Shown here in pieces: positions 50,220 to 61,345 of a stretch of 64,000 nucleotides of DNA (positions are counted from its first letter, which is position 1; every line of letters starts with the position of its first letter). Origin of the DNA: Halichoerus grypus. Lineage: Eukaryota; Chordata; Mammalia; Carnivora; Phocidae. Location: contig NC_135722.1 in the NCBI RefSeq assembly GCF_964656455.1, positions 110,676,234 to 110,740,233 on the forward strand, read 5' to 3'. The notes under the pieces were generated by a model. That model did not search any database and had not been told where the DNA came from. It was given only the letters and a program-made list of their open reading frames with translations. Made by a program: the position numbers and the translations under genes.

Positions 50220-51400
50220 AAAAAAAAAAAATAGTGTTGGAATAATCAAATATCCATATATACACACAAAAAGAACCTCGATCCCTACCTCACATGGTTC
50301 ATAAAAATTAACTCAAAATGAGCCATAGATCTCTAGTAGAAGAATCAAAAATATAAAACTTCTAAAAGAAAATATTTTTAAAAATTTTGTGGCTTTAAAC
50401 AAGAGATTTTGAAATAGGGCATAAAAAGCATGAACCATAAAAGAAAACACTGATGAATTAAATTTCACCAATACTGAAAACATTTGCTCTTCCAAAAAAC
50501 ATTAAAACAATGAAAAGTCAAGCCACACATTAGGAGAAAATATTTTCAAAACATGTTTCTGATAAAGGACTTGTATCCTGAATATAGAAAGAATTCTTCT
50601 AACCCAAAAAGAAGACAAACAACTCCATTTTCTTAAATGGCCAGAATATTTGCTGAGTGGCAAATAAACACATAAAGAGATGTTTAACATCTTAATCATT
50701 TAGGAAATGCTAATTCAAACCACAACGAGATACCACTACGTACCTAACAGTATGGTTCAGATGAAAAAGACTGAAAATACCAAGTGCTGAGAAGAGGTTG
50801 AGTAACTGGAACTCTCTTGGAGTGAGAATAAAAAGTTATACAGCCACTTTGGAAAACAGTTGGGCTACTCCTTATAAAGTTAAACATTCACTTGCCATGT
50901 GACCTATGACCCCACTCCTAAATATTTACCGGAGAAAAATGAAAACACGCTCATGCAAATGGTTGTACATGAATGTTAATGATCGCTTTCTTTATGACAG
51001 CTGAAACTGGAAACAACCCGAATGTCTATCAATCGGTAAACGGATAAACTGTGGTCCATCCAACCAGATGGCGGAAAACCACACGTGCAACAATATGGAG
51101 GAATCTCGAAAGCCTTTGGTAAGTGAAAGAAGCCAGACACAGAAGACTCACTATCATATGATTCCCTTTATATCTAAAAATTAGAAAAGGCAAAAGTAAA
51201 ATGATAGAAAACAGATCGCTGCTTGCCGGGGTGGGGAGTAGGGAAGAGACTGAACACAAAGGAACGTGAAGATGGAGATGTTCTGTGTCACGATTATGGC
51301 GGGGGCAACACTAATGAGTATATTTTTTAAGACTGCATGAAGTTAGTGAACTGTACTGTATGTCAATTCTACTTCATATCACTGATTAACAAGAGCAGTG
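50220..51400 (+). repeat. L1 ORF2 3' fragment
   Basis: Diverged L1 ORF2 end: 'tggttcataaaaattaactcaaaatgagccatag', 'gataaaggacttgtatcctgaatatag', 'aaccacaacgagataccactac' and 'ctatcaatcggtaaacggataaac'. Many stops; inactive. Confidence 0.85.
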
Positions 51401-52089
51401 CGGCATAGCGCTGATTCTCAAATGTTGGTCAAGCTTCTGTTTCCTTGTGTCTACTCTCAGTTCTGTGGCATAAATGTCTGTGATATTATAATTTGGGGGG
51501 CATCTGAAATTGCACTCAGATTTGCTTATGGGCAGTTACTTTCTCCTTGATTTTCAAGAAAAATATTGATCCATAGGAGAGGACAAGATTCAATTATAAA
51601 ACAATCTTATTTTAAACCCAGTGGGATATCTAAAAGCACGGTTTTCTGAGGAATACAGGTTGACTATTAGAGCTATATTAAACATTTATAAGAATAACTC
51701 AGAGGTCAGATGATATCACTCAGCCTTTGAAATTTAAGTAAACTTGACTTCCAAAATCCTATAGGGATTGTAAGACCCTCCACCAAGCAACTGTCCCTTC
51801 GCCAGGCCACCTCCCAGCCACGTCCCCTGGGCCTCCAGGCCCTCTTCTCTGTCTGACCCCCTCCCTGCTTTGCCTTCTATGAGGAACCCACGTTCCTATT
51901 ATTTTTTTGTTTAGAATGTATAGCAGTGAAACTCCCTTTGTTTTATTGTCTCTTCAAGGTGCTATCAAGGCCTCCGCTTTCTTGGAAAAGCAGCTTCAGA
52001 AGGTAGGTTTTTCTCTAGAGAAGAGCACCAGAATACAAGTTCAGCTTCCTTCATGAAGGAAGCGTTTCAGTTTCCCTTGGCTAGCCTGG

Positions 52090-52290
52090 AGGCTGGGCGG
52101 GATCATGGGCTCTGGAGCCAGACTGCTCCGGTTTGTGGCGCTCCTCCTCCACCTGGTAGCCAAGGGACTTCGGGCGAGTTCCTGAGCTCTCGGTGCCCCA
52201 GTGCCTCGATCTGTGAAAGAGCGTAGTAAGAGATCCAGGCTCAGAGGGTTGTTCAGAGTGGGACTAACGGGTCACCTTAGGATTTCAGGC
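52090..52290 (+). repeat. MIR SINE
   Basis: 'gggctctggagccagactgctccgg' and 'agtgcctcgatctgtgaaagagcgtagtaa' follow MIR order, ending 'agggttgttcagag'. Confidence 0.65.
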
Positions 52291-53589
52291 CGAGCACGTG
52301 CCATCATTATTCAATTAGGGGAGCTGAATAACATATCCCAAAGTACAAACGACTGGAAAAACGAGAAGCTGATCTCAGAGTTTCCCAAAATTGGAATAAA
52401 CTAGGAAGCAATTCTTTCCCAGCTGTGCCATCCACTTATTGGGAACAAATTAACTGGAACAACAGAGTTTGTTTCAATTTGCTGTGTGCGCCAGTTTTCT
52501 CCAGGGTTTGTGAGCAGGTCTGGAAACAAAGAGCGAGCTTCAAGAGCAAGCATGACCAGGACCACGTCGACAACAGTTATGCCTGTCGGAGATCTGAGCC
52601 CCGGACAGGGAACAGAAGCGAATTCACACAGAGAGAGGTACTGCACTCTCCTCTTGCCTGGAGACAAAGGGAACGCGCCGTGACCTTCCTGCTTGTCGGG
52701 GCCACTCTCCTTCCGCGTTCGCCTGAATGCATCACTTGTTCCCTAGGGAAACGGAAGAATGTTTTTCTTTCGGTCTTGAAGATATTTTAAACACATGACA
52801 TATCTTCAGGCTGAAATTCAGTCCCTTGTTTGTCTTCAGGTATAAAGAATCCTAAAAAGGAAGTTCAGTAGCTAAAAAATATCTTTAACTTCCTCAAATT
52901 GGTCACAGAATCATAGACCTTAAGTCTATATTCACTCACTACCCAGATACCGCTATCTACCTGAAGTTTCCACAGGAAAATAAAAATCCAGCTTTCCCTA
53001 ATAGGAGTCACTTAAAATGTGATCTCTAGAAGAGATCAGGAAAGTATGAACAGAATAGTCCACACTGGATTTCCCTTAAAGGGAAAAGTTTCCAGAACAG
53101 AGAAATGTTTCTGTCTGACACTTCATAGTTTCATGCAGCTTTTACTGCTTAAGTGACCATAAAGCCATATTTGGTTTTAATCTTGAGATTTAATAAACTA
53201 TTTTTGTCTATTTATTTCTGAACTATGGTGTTCAATTTATTAGTAAAAAATAGTACAAGATTTATTTTGAAGCTTATTTTTTGACAAATTGAGTTCAGAG
53301 TTTCAGGTTTCTTGAGCTATTTTTAAAACTTAGAAAGCAAAAAGAACCCAACAGGGAGGACTTTAAGTGGACAAATCCATGAGGATGAAATGGAAGGCAC
53401 TCTGGAAATAGGACGCCAGGGGTTTGAAGGAGTCACATATGAAAATGCATCATATGTTACAAGGTTCTTATGATGAATGTGATCTTCTCGGGAGCCTTGT
53501 GTTAGAGAATGTGTTGATTTGAACTAAGACGGCACCGTGTTATTTTTCACATAACACTTAGCTGGTCGTATGACCGTGACTCAGTCTCA

Positions 53590-53850
53590 TTTATTCAATA
53601 TATAGGTCTTCAGGGCCTGCCGCGAGTCAGATGCACCGTCTGTTGAGGTGTATGCTTCCATTCAACAAGCATTTACTGGGGGCCTACTGGTGCCATGCAC
53701 TGTTTCGGGAGCCAAGGATATTGTCCTGAACAAAACAGCAGAGCCCCGGCCTTCATGGGCCCCATATTCCGGCCAAGGTAGGGAAACCACAAATAAACAA
53801 AAAGTTGTAAATATGTCAAGCTTGACTGATGCTCTGAGACACACTAAAGC
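53590..53850 (+). repeat. L2 3'-end fragment
   Basis: 'cattcaacaagcatttactgggggcctac', 'ccatgcactgtttcgggagcc' and 'ttgtcctgaacaaaacagc' are the L2 3'-end pattern in order. Confidence 0.75.
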
Positions 53851-54289
53851 TGTGGACCTGCTGGGCGGGAGCGTTGGGTGCCGCCCCTGCAGGCGGGGCC
53901 CGCGTCCGTGCGATCCTCCAGGGGCAGGAGGGGGGAGGAGGACGGTCTCCCCCACCTTCCGGGGCAGCATCTCTCATGCAGGCTGTCTCTTCAGGGCTCC
54001 AGCTCCAGCTCCGGCCAGGTGATGGGTCCGGTCATATGGTCCCTCTCTAACTTCTGGGTTCTTAACTGTCCCCACAGGCTTCTCAGCCTCTTCCATCGCT
54101 CTTAGAATTAATTTGCGGCATTCAATCCCCCGTTCCACACACTCAGTGATTTGCTTCCCCGTTGACGCGTGACGAATACTTCGAGTAAGGTGCAACACAT
54201 GGATGAAGCACACAGAGCTCTTAGTGAGGACCCAAGTCCTAAAATCTGAAGGAGCTGAGCAAGCAAACCATGTCTCGGGGAAAAGAGCA

Positions 54290-54880
54290 CCCCAGGAGAA
54301 ACAGTTCCGTGCAAAGGCCCTGAGGCTGAGTTGAAGAGCAGTGAAGAGGCTCCTGTGACTGGGGTAGGAGGAGACTGAGGGGAAGGAGATGAACTTGGAG
54401 GAGCCGCGGGAAGACGATCGTATGGGGCCTCACAGGTCATTATATCGACTTGAGATTCTAGAGAGACTTGAGAAGAGAAGCAACATGATGATTGCCTGCC
54501 TTGCATTTTAGAAGAACCCCTCTGGCTGCTCTGAGCCAGCCAGCTACAGGACCAGGGGCAGACGCAGGAGGCGGACCAGGAAGCTCCTAGCACAGTCGAC
54601 GATGGTGGTGGCCGGGAGAAATACAGTGAGGGTGTGCTCTGAAGGGGGCACAACAGGATGGGCTCATCGACTGGATGGATGTGGTGTGATGTCAAGATGG
54701 GAGTCAAGGGCAACCCAACCTTTTTCCTGGACAACTGGAAGAATGGAGCGTGCATTCACTGGGGCGATCAGGCCGGGGGAGGAACAGCTCTGAGCAGAAA
54801 ATCAAGATGTCCAGCGGCAATTGGATACACGGGTCTGAAGTTCAGAGGCGAGCCTGAGCGTGGGGTGTAAATCCTATGGC
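54290..54880 (+). repeat. L2-type fragment
   Basis: 'agaacccctctggctgctctgagcc', 'gacgatggtggtggccggg' and 'actggatggatgtggtgtgatgtcaag' match a common L2-type segment in order. Confidence 0.5.
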
Positions 54881-55784
54881 CGTGGGGAGACCCAGGATTG
54901 GGTCGGGTCACCCGGGCAGTGACCCAGAGAGAGGCAAGCAGAAGCTGAAAACCGATCCCTCGTCATTAGCAGATTGAAGACGAACGGTGTTGTATGTTTT
55001 GGCCCTGCACCAATTGCCCTCGGGCACGTGGGCACGCGGTCCTGCCGGTGTCAGTCCCCAGGCTCTGTGCCCTGAGCCCGCTACGTCGCCCTGCACGGTT
55101 CCCCACGGCTCCCAGCCCATCTGCCCACCCTCCCCGTCAGAAGCGGGCACGTCTTGTAGAACAGGGATGGAGGGACAGGCAGCACGAGCCCCCCGCTGCC
55201 CAGATCGAAGCCAAGCGGGACTCTCAAAGGTACGCGAAGTCAGTCATATCAAGAGTGGTCATCGTGGTTTTGTTTAGCAAACATATGAAAAGATAAATGC
55301 ATTTGTCATTAATGTAGAAAACTTTACCAAGTGAGAAAACTTCCATCATTTGCCGTCTTGAGGAGAACTACTGTCCGTGATGGAGGAGAAGTCTACCTCG
55401 CCTCCTTGCTAGATGGTCTGCAAGCCGAATTCTGGCCTTCAGGGCCTCTGAGACTTCATTTTATTAAGTATTACACTTTTACACAAAGTATTGACACTTT
55501 TTCTATAAGAATGGAACTTAAACAACAAAAAGAATCAATTCAAGAATGTATGATTAGATGCAGCATTTCTTAAAAAACAAAAAACAGGAAAACCTCACTT
55601 CATCATGTTCCATCCCAGTCATTGCATTCAAATTAGAAAACCAGCCCGCTTTCAGACCTACCTGCCGATGGCAAGAACCGCCCGTTATCAGAACCAAGCT
55701 CCTGCCCGGTTGGGTCTCCACTGTTATTTGAGGCTGTTATTTTTAAGTCCTTAACTTCACTGATATTTATCTCAAGCCAGTTCT

Positions 55785-55987
55785 TTTTTTTTTTTAAGAA
55801 TTTATTTATTTGAGAGAGAGAGAGCATGAACGGGGTGGGGGGCAAAGGGGAAGGGGGAGAGACTCTGAAGCAGACTCCACGCTCAGCGTGGGGCCCTACC
55901 GGGGCCTCGATCCCACGACCCTGAGATCACAACCTGAGCAGAAACCAAGAGTCAGGTGCTTAACCGACTGGGCCACCCAGGGGCCCC
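55785..55987 (-). repeat. CAN-SINE, reverse orientation
   Basis: Antisense tail (ttaagaatttatttatttgagaga), body, and antisense head (cttaaccgactgggccacccagg). More diverged than the copies inside the genes. Confidence 0.9.
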
Positions 55988-56019
55988 TGAAGCCCGGTGT
56001 GTGAGGGATTTTTAAACGA

Positions 56020-56165
56020 TCATAACAGTGACTGTTCACCAAACACAATAAGTGATTTGCTCTATGGAATCTTATTTATCCTGAAAGAGTGGATATTGTG
56101 TTTCACGGATGAAGAAATGAGGCTCTGAGGCCTTTGCTTTCTCGCCAGGGTCACGTGACAAGTGT
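56020..56165 (-). repeat. MIR-like fragment
   Basis: 'ttcacggatgaagaaatgaggctctgagg' and 'cgccagggtcacgtgac' fit antisense MIR. Confidence 0.55.
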
Positions 56166-57174
56166 TAGCCCCCCCCCCCCCCCCCGGCTTGTGTGCCCAC
56201 ATCTCGCAGGGCACAAGCCTGAACGAGCGCCCCGTCCACGCCGGCCTGAGCGCCTGTCAGAACCCGGCTCTCTGACCCACCCCAGACTTGCGGCAGCCTG
56301 CAGGCTCGATTGCAACGGGCTTCCTGGCTCTTCCGCAACCCGTTTCACCAAAGTCGGATTTCACGATTCCTGTGGTTTCTTTTCTCAACGTGTGTAAAGG
56401 AAAAAGAAGGAGTGCGGTACATTCCCCATTAAGCAATCGGACGGCACAGCAAGCGACACTCAATGGGACCCGGGGCGGCCTGTCCACGGAGACACGCCCT
56501 CGGAGCGCAGTTGCCCGAGACAGTGGGGACCCCGGCTGCATCTCAGCTCTCGGCCTGGGACCTCTCTTTATTTCACAGTAATAAAAATAGCTACAAATAT
56601 TGGCCTGCAGGCTATCTGCTCAGAACTCCGTAGAGGCTGCCAACCGTGACCGCTGGCAGTTAGTATTTCACTAACCACGTCCCCATCTGTGTGATCTTAC
56701 TTGGTTCTCAAGGTAACGCTGAGAGGTAAAGAGAAAATGCTGGTGAGGAAAACTCCATTTTACGAAGAGGAAGGACGAGCTGCTTTAAAGGAGGAATCCG
56801 TGTTCAGACACCTGGCTGGCAAGTGTTCCTACTCGACCTGGCCGGGGGGAGCCCAGGGGGACGCCCACCACCCCTCCCGCCCAGCCCTGCGTCTCGGGGC
56901 TCTCGGCTCACACTACCGGCAGCTCGGGCTGAGCTCCCGCGTCATTCCCTTGAGCGAACCCGAAGGTACCATTTGCTGAGACGGTACCACCTAGAGCACC
57001 TGGCCTGAGCTCCCGGGCTCCCCTCCCTGCCGAGGGGCAGGCTGTGTCCCTGCCGAGGAAAGTCATCCACACCCTGGGACCAGCTTTTCTCCTGGAGAAC
57101 CTAACATGCATCTCAGTTTCTTTCCTAGAGCAGTAATCCCCAGCCTGAGCTGCAGGCCCTCGTCGGTCAGACGG

Positions 57175-57512
57175 CTGAAGCAGAATGCCACCAACGTTTA
57201 TTTCTCGCAGTCCTGGAGGCTGGACCCTCAGGGGGCCAGCGCGGCCGCCTTCTGATGGGAGTTCTCTTCCCGGTGATGCCGTCACGGGGCCTTTTCTTGG
57301 CCTGTGTCCAGAGAGAGAGAGAGATCTCCCCTCTCCACTGTCTCTTTATAAGAGCACTAATCCCATCATCAGGGCCCCATCCTCATGATCAGTCTAAACC
57401 AACTACCTCCCCAAGGCCGTACCTCCAAAGACTGTCACACTGCGGATTAGGATGTCAACATACAAATCTGGCAGGGGGAGTGGGACACAAATATTCAGTC
57501 CATAGCACAATC
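57175..57512 (-). repeat. MaLR-type LTR, reverse orientation
   Basis: On the minus strand it reads 'gtgctatggactgaatatttgtgtcccac', 'tggggccctgatgatgggattag', then 'cagcctccaggactgcgagaaataaa', the order of MST/MLT-type LTRs. Solitary, with no retroviral genes. Confidence 0.75.
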
Positions 57513-57529
57513 AGAATTGCTCTGGGAGC

Positions 57530-57655
57530 TTTTAAAATTACCCATAATTACGCTCCTTTCTGCTGGACTAATTAAGTCAGAGTCTCAGGAGGGTGGGGCC
57601 TGAGACCCCGCATTTCCAGCAAGCTCCCAGATGACGCTGGTCCAGCCTGTCTCTG
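57530..57655 (+). repeat. MER5-like DNA-transposon fragment
   Basis: 'aagtcagagtctcaggagggtggggcctgagacc' and 'agctcccagatgacgctggtcc' resemble MER5-type (hAT) non-autonomous elements. Confidence 0.55.
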
Positions 57656-57679
57656 AGCAGTACTGACTTCCCGACACAG

Positions 57680-57845
57680 GGGTTCTCGAGGGCTAGAGTG
57701 GATTGGAATCGCCTAGAGGGCCTGTTAGGTAATAATACAGAGTGTGGGTCCCACCCCGAGGCTTTCTGACGCAGCCTGTCTTGGATGGGGCCTTTCTAAC
57801 AAGTTCCCAGGTGATGTTGATGCAGCTGGTCGGGAGACCCTCCCC
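57680..57845 (+). repeat. Second MER5-like DNA-transposon fragment
   Basis: 'ggattggaatcgcctagagggcctgtt', 'gtgggtcccaccccgaggctttctga' and 'aacaagttcccaggtgatgttgatgc' match the MER5 order. It directly follows the previous copy in the same orientation. Confidence 0.65.
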
Positions 57846-58179
57846 CCCGGAAGCCCGTGTGCACTGCCCACCCCCACGGCCCCCGGCCTCCCTCCCGCCT
57901 CTGTTGTCCTGCTAATGCCATGGGGGCGGGTCAAGATCTTACAGCACAGAAAACAAAGCCCAGGACGACAGTAAGGAGGGCTGACAAGGCTGAGTCCACC
58001 TGCTCATGCCCCCAGTGACCTCTCGGGGCTGCGTGTTGCAGGCCTTGCCCGGACGCGGGAAGGCTTCTCATCGCCCCTAAAGCGCTACACAGACGGCCCC
58101 ACTTTCCATAATGAGTATAGACGGCCCAGCACACATGGAGCGCCTTCAGCTAACTGCCCTGTGACCACACCCCCATGCC

Positions 58180-59150
58180 CCTCATCCTATAAAGCTGGGG
58201 AGGAAGCTCCCGCCTTGGGTGGGGGTGAGGAGAGCTGGTTCAAGTAGCACCCTATAAAGCTGGGGAGGAAGCTTCCGTTTTGGGGCGAGGAGAGCTGGTT
58301 CAAGTTGCACCCTATAAAGCTGGGGAGGAAGCTCCCGCCTTGGGTGGGGGCGAGGAGAGCTGGTTCAAGTCGCACCCTATAAAGCTGGGGAGGAAGCTCC
58401 TGCCTTGGGGGGGGAGAAGAGCTGGTTCAAGTCACACCCTATAAAGCTGGGGAGGAAGCTCCTGCCTTGGGGGGGAGAAGAGCTGGTTCAAGTCACACCC
58501 TATAAAGCTGGGGAGGAAGCTCCTGCCTTGGGGGAGAAGAGCTGGTTTAAGTCGCACCCTATAAGGCTGGGGAGGAAGCTCCCACCTTGGGGGCGGGTGG
58601 GAGAAGAGCTGGTTCAAGTCGTACCCTGTAAAGCTGGGGAGGAAGCTCCAGCCTTGGGGGGAAGAAGAGCTGGTTCAAGTCACACCCTATAAAGCTGGGG
58701 AGGAAGCTCCTGCCTTGGGGGGAGAAGAGCTGGTTCAAGTCGCACCCTATAAAGCTGGGGAGGAAGCTCCTGCCTTGGGGGGGGGAGAAGAGCTGGTTCA
58801 AGTCGCACCCTATAAAGCTGGGGAGGAAGCTCCTGCCTTGGGGGGAGAAGAGCTGGTTCAAGTCGCACCCTATAAAGCTGGGGAGGAAGCTCCTGCCTTG
58901 GGGGGAGAAGAGCTGGTTCAAGTCGCACCCTATAAAGCTGGGGAGGAAGCTCCTGCCTTGGGGGGAGAAGAGCTGGTTCAAGTCGCACCCTATAAAGCTG
59001 GGGAGGAAGCTCCTGCCTTGGGGGGGAGAAGAGCTGGTTCAAGTCGCACCCTATAAAGCTGGGGAGGAAGCTCCTGCCTTGGGGGGGAGAAGAGCTGGTT
59101 CAAGTCGCACCCTATAAAGCTGGGGAGGAAGCTCCAGCCTTGGGGGGTGG
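58180..59150 (+). repeat. Minisatellite, 16 copies of a ~60-bp unit
   Basis: Each unit carries CCCTATAAAGCTGGGGAGGA, a variable CCTTGGGG...G run and GAGCTGGTTCAAGTCGCA. The TATAAA position recurs at 58188, 58253, 58313, 58378, 58440, 58501, 58560, 58627, 58688, 58748, 58811, 58871, 58931, 58991, 59052 and 59113 (spacing 59-67, mostly 60-61). Most length change is in the G run. Copies from 58748 on are nearly identical, while the first copies are more diverged. Because the unit is near 60 bp, both strands stay open as 20-residue repeats; I do not regard this as coding. Confidence 0.95.
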
Positions 59151-60450
59151 GGAGGGAAGAGGAAAAGCGCTGGTTCGCATCGGCTACTTGAGTGGGGCTC
59201 CGAGTAAAGGGTGTGCAGTAGCTTGCAAGGGCCTTCTCAGCCTGGAGCAGGCTTTCCTCCTCCCCCTTCAGCCCTTGGCTGCTTTTGAGTCGGGCTTCAT
59301 GAATGCAGCCCCAGGGCGGGGGCCAGCCTATCTGTCGGAAAGCCCCCATTGGGCGCCATCTGTTTACCACGCTGGAGCCAGCCTCTGAGCCCTTCAATCC
59401 CCCAAGTCAACAGGCCACCGCCTTGGCTGGCCCTCCGGCCTGGGACGCTGGATTAAGTGATTAAAGCTCGTTGAGCAGTAGCTTCCCCGGAAAGGACCAC
59501 CACCCACCTGAACGCGAGGGCTCCGAAATCTGCCTGAAGAATCAGGAGCCTCATCAAGTCAGTTGCACAAACCACTCCAAAGGGAGCTTGCTCACAGGAA
59601 CAGACAGAACGGTCCTCGCTCCGCGATGTGCGACCAGCTGGGAGGGGACACGCATTCCTGATTCCTTCTTGCCCAAGGAGGGCTGCCGTGGGTCTCCTCC
59701 ATCCCCCCCCGGCTCTGCGTGACAGATGGGGAGGGCGCTGGTCGCCGCCCGGGCAGTGAGGGTGACCCGCCGATGGCCAGCGCCAGCTCCGATGGGGCCC
59801 ATCCTGGCGAGGCTGATCCTCCCAGAAAGTTCTAGAGCTTGATCGCACCCCGTCAGGTTCTGCTCCTGTCCACGGCGTTTATCGGGAAGAAAATACAGGT
59901 TCAGCCAGTGAAGACCTTGAAACCAAGGGCCAGAAGGGCCTAAAGCATTCCGAGGACGGGACCAGGCGTTCTGGGTCCCCGCTCGGGGGCACACACCTGT
60001 CCGCACTCCGAGCCTCGTTTTTCCCGCCTAGCTGAGCGGCCAGCGAGTCCAGTCGGGTCTTCACCATTTTCTGAATTTAAGTCTTTGAGTCTTCAGCACC
60101 GTTTAAGACCCGCATGCTCGCCTAGTGAACCTCGGGTGAGCTGAGAACGTGCCCGTCCGCCCATCCTGTAGGGTCGGACCGCGGCCTAACGGGGAGGAAC
60201 GCAAAGCTGCGCGTCTGATTTCGGTCCTCAGGTGGATCCCCTCGGGAGCCTGATAAGGGGGTTCCGACGCGAGCTGGGGTGGGTGGGGCCGGAGGTCCGC
60301 CCACAGCCCGGGTCAACAGGGTCTGTTCCCCCCGGATTGCTGCGGGGACGCACCCAGCACAAGGTACCAAGACGCGCGAGAATTAAGACCTTTTTTTCCT
60401 TCCTACATAAGGCACAAACCCAGAAACTACGATTAAAAAGCTGAAAACTT
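59151..60450. other. GC-rich stretch between minisatellite and SINE
   Basis: Overlapping open frames on both strands, none with a recognisable domain or convincing exon signals. It may be a flank of the CpG island. No repeat that I can name with confidence. Confidence 0.4.
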
Positions 60451-60618
60451 GGGGCGCCTGGGTGGCTCAGTCGTTGAGCGTCTGCCTTCGGCTCAGGAAG
60501 TGGTCCCAGGGTCCTGGGATCGAGCCCCGCATCGGGCTCCCTGCTCGGCGGGAAGCCTGCTTCTCCCTCTCCCACTCCCCCTGCTCGTGTTCCCTCTCGC
60601 TGTCTCTCAAAAATTTTT
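60451..60618 (+). repeat. CAN-SINE next to the CpG island
   Basis: GGGGCGCCTGGGTGGCTCAG head, full body, CT-rich part and a truncated tail. Ends about 70 bases before the CpG island. Confidence 0.93.
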
Positions 60619-60825
60619 GAAAATAATATGCGCCTATTCTTTTAGAAAGGCTAAATTGTATATATGCTTATATCTATAGACGTGTCCTCAGTGATGCTCC
60701 AGGGACGAACAGCAGAGACCGCCCCTGGGCAGGAGCGAGGTGCGGGAACTCCGAGGGGAGCCGCTTGCGGAGGTCCGTAACCACCGCACGGGGACCCCGG
60801 CGGAGCGGGGCCAGCCCGCCCTGAA

Positions 60826-60835
60826 GCGCAGGCGC
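60826..60835 (+). promoter_or_regulatory. NRF1-type binding site
   Basis: GCGCAGGCGC is an exact match to the GCGCANGCGC palindromic consensus of NRF1, a hallmark of active CpG-island promoters. Occupancy is not known. Confidence 0.55.
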
Positions 60836-60912
60836 GCCTCCCGCCTCCCCCCTCCCCCCGCCTCCCCCCTTCCCCCGCCTCCCCCGTCCCGCGGGTGTGC
60901 TTCCTCGCTCGG

Positions 60913-60928
60913 CCACCAGATGGCAGTG
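60913..60928 (+). promoter_or_regulatory. CTCF consensus site
   Basis: CCACCAGATGGCAGTG fits every position of the degenerate CTCF core consensus CCASYAGRKGGCRSYR in forward orientation. It lies 78 bases after the NRF1 site and 21 bases after the C-rich tract. Confidence 0.65.
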
Positions 60929-61177
60929 GCCGCCCGGAGCATTTGGGCTGGAAGGACGGAAAACCCGCGAGCCGCCTCCAGGCAGACCTCCGTCTTCGCA
61001 ATCAGGCCAGAGCCCCCACCGAGTAACGGGGTAGCCCCTCCGTCTGTAGCTAAGACACTCAGGGCCCCTTCCTGAAAGTCCCCGGGGGGACGGCCTGCTG
61101 GGCCCGAAGAGCAGCTCAGGACTTTTCCGTAAAGGCCGTCGGTCCGCGGAGTTCGCTGGGCCTCGGCCCGGCCCTTC

Positions 61178-61345
61178 GTGCGCGTCCCCGCCGGACCCCG
61201 GCTGCCCAGGCCTGTGCGCGTCCCCGCCGGACCCCGGCTGCCCAGGCCTGTGCGCGTCCCCGCCGGACCCCGGCTGCCCAGGCCTGTGCGCGTCCCCGCC
61301 GGACCCCGGCTGCCCAGGCCTGTGCGCGTCCCGCCGGACCCCGCT
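61178..61345 (+). repeat. 36-bp minisatellite inside the CpG island
   Basis: Four perfect copies start at 61178, 61214, 61250 and 61286 (GTGCGCGTCCCCGCCGGACC...), with a fifth partial, decayed copy from 61322. Each unit carries several CpGs. The length is a multiple of three, which keeps frames open on both strands. Confidence 0.95.

Larger units (their letters stand above)
48965..58179. other. Non-coding DNA downstream of MMP27
   Basis: No supportable exon. It contains L1, L2, MIR, SINE, LTR and MER5-type pieces listed separately, a C17 run near 56169 and unique-looking sequence at about 49.0-50.2, 51.4-52.0 and 52.4-53.6 kb. MMP20 is expected further along in this direction but none of its exons is seen. 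Confidence 0.55.

Noticed and set aside
51060..51076. CTCF-like CCAGATGGCGG at 51064
   Set aside because: It lies inside a decayed L1 piece and misses the flanking consensus positions.
54108..54755. 215-codon minus-strand open frame
   Set aside because: It lies over an L2-type repeat, has low-complexity Ser/Pro/Leu content and no recognised domain or exon structure.
58405..59397. Open frames through the 60-bp minisatellite coding 20-residue repeats
   Set aside because: Both strands are open because the unit is near a multiple of three. G-run length changes shift the frame between copies, and there is no start, signal or neighbouring exon to support a gene.
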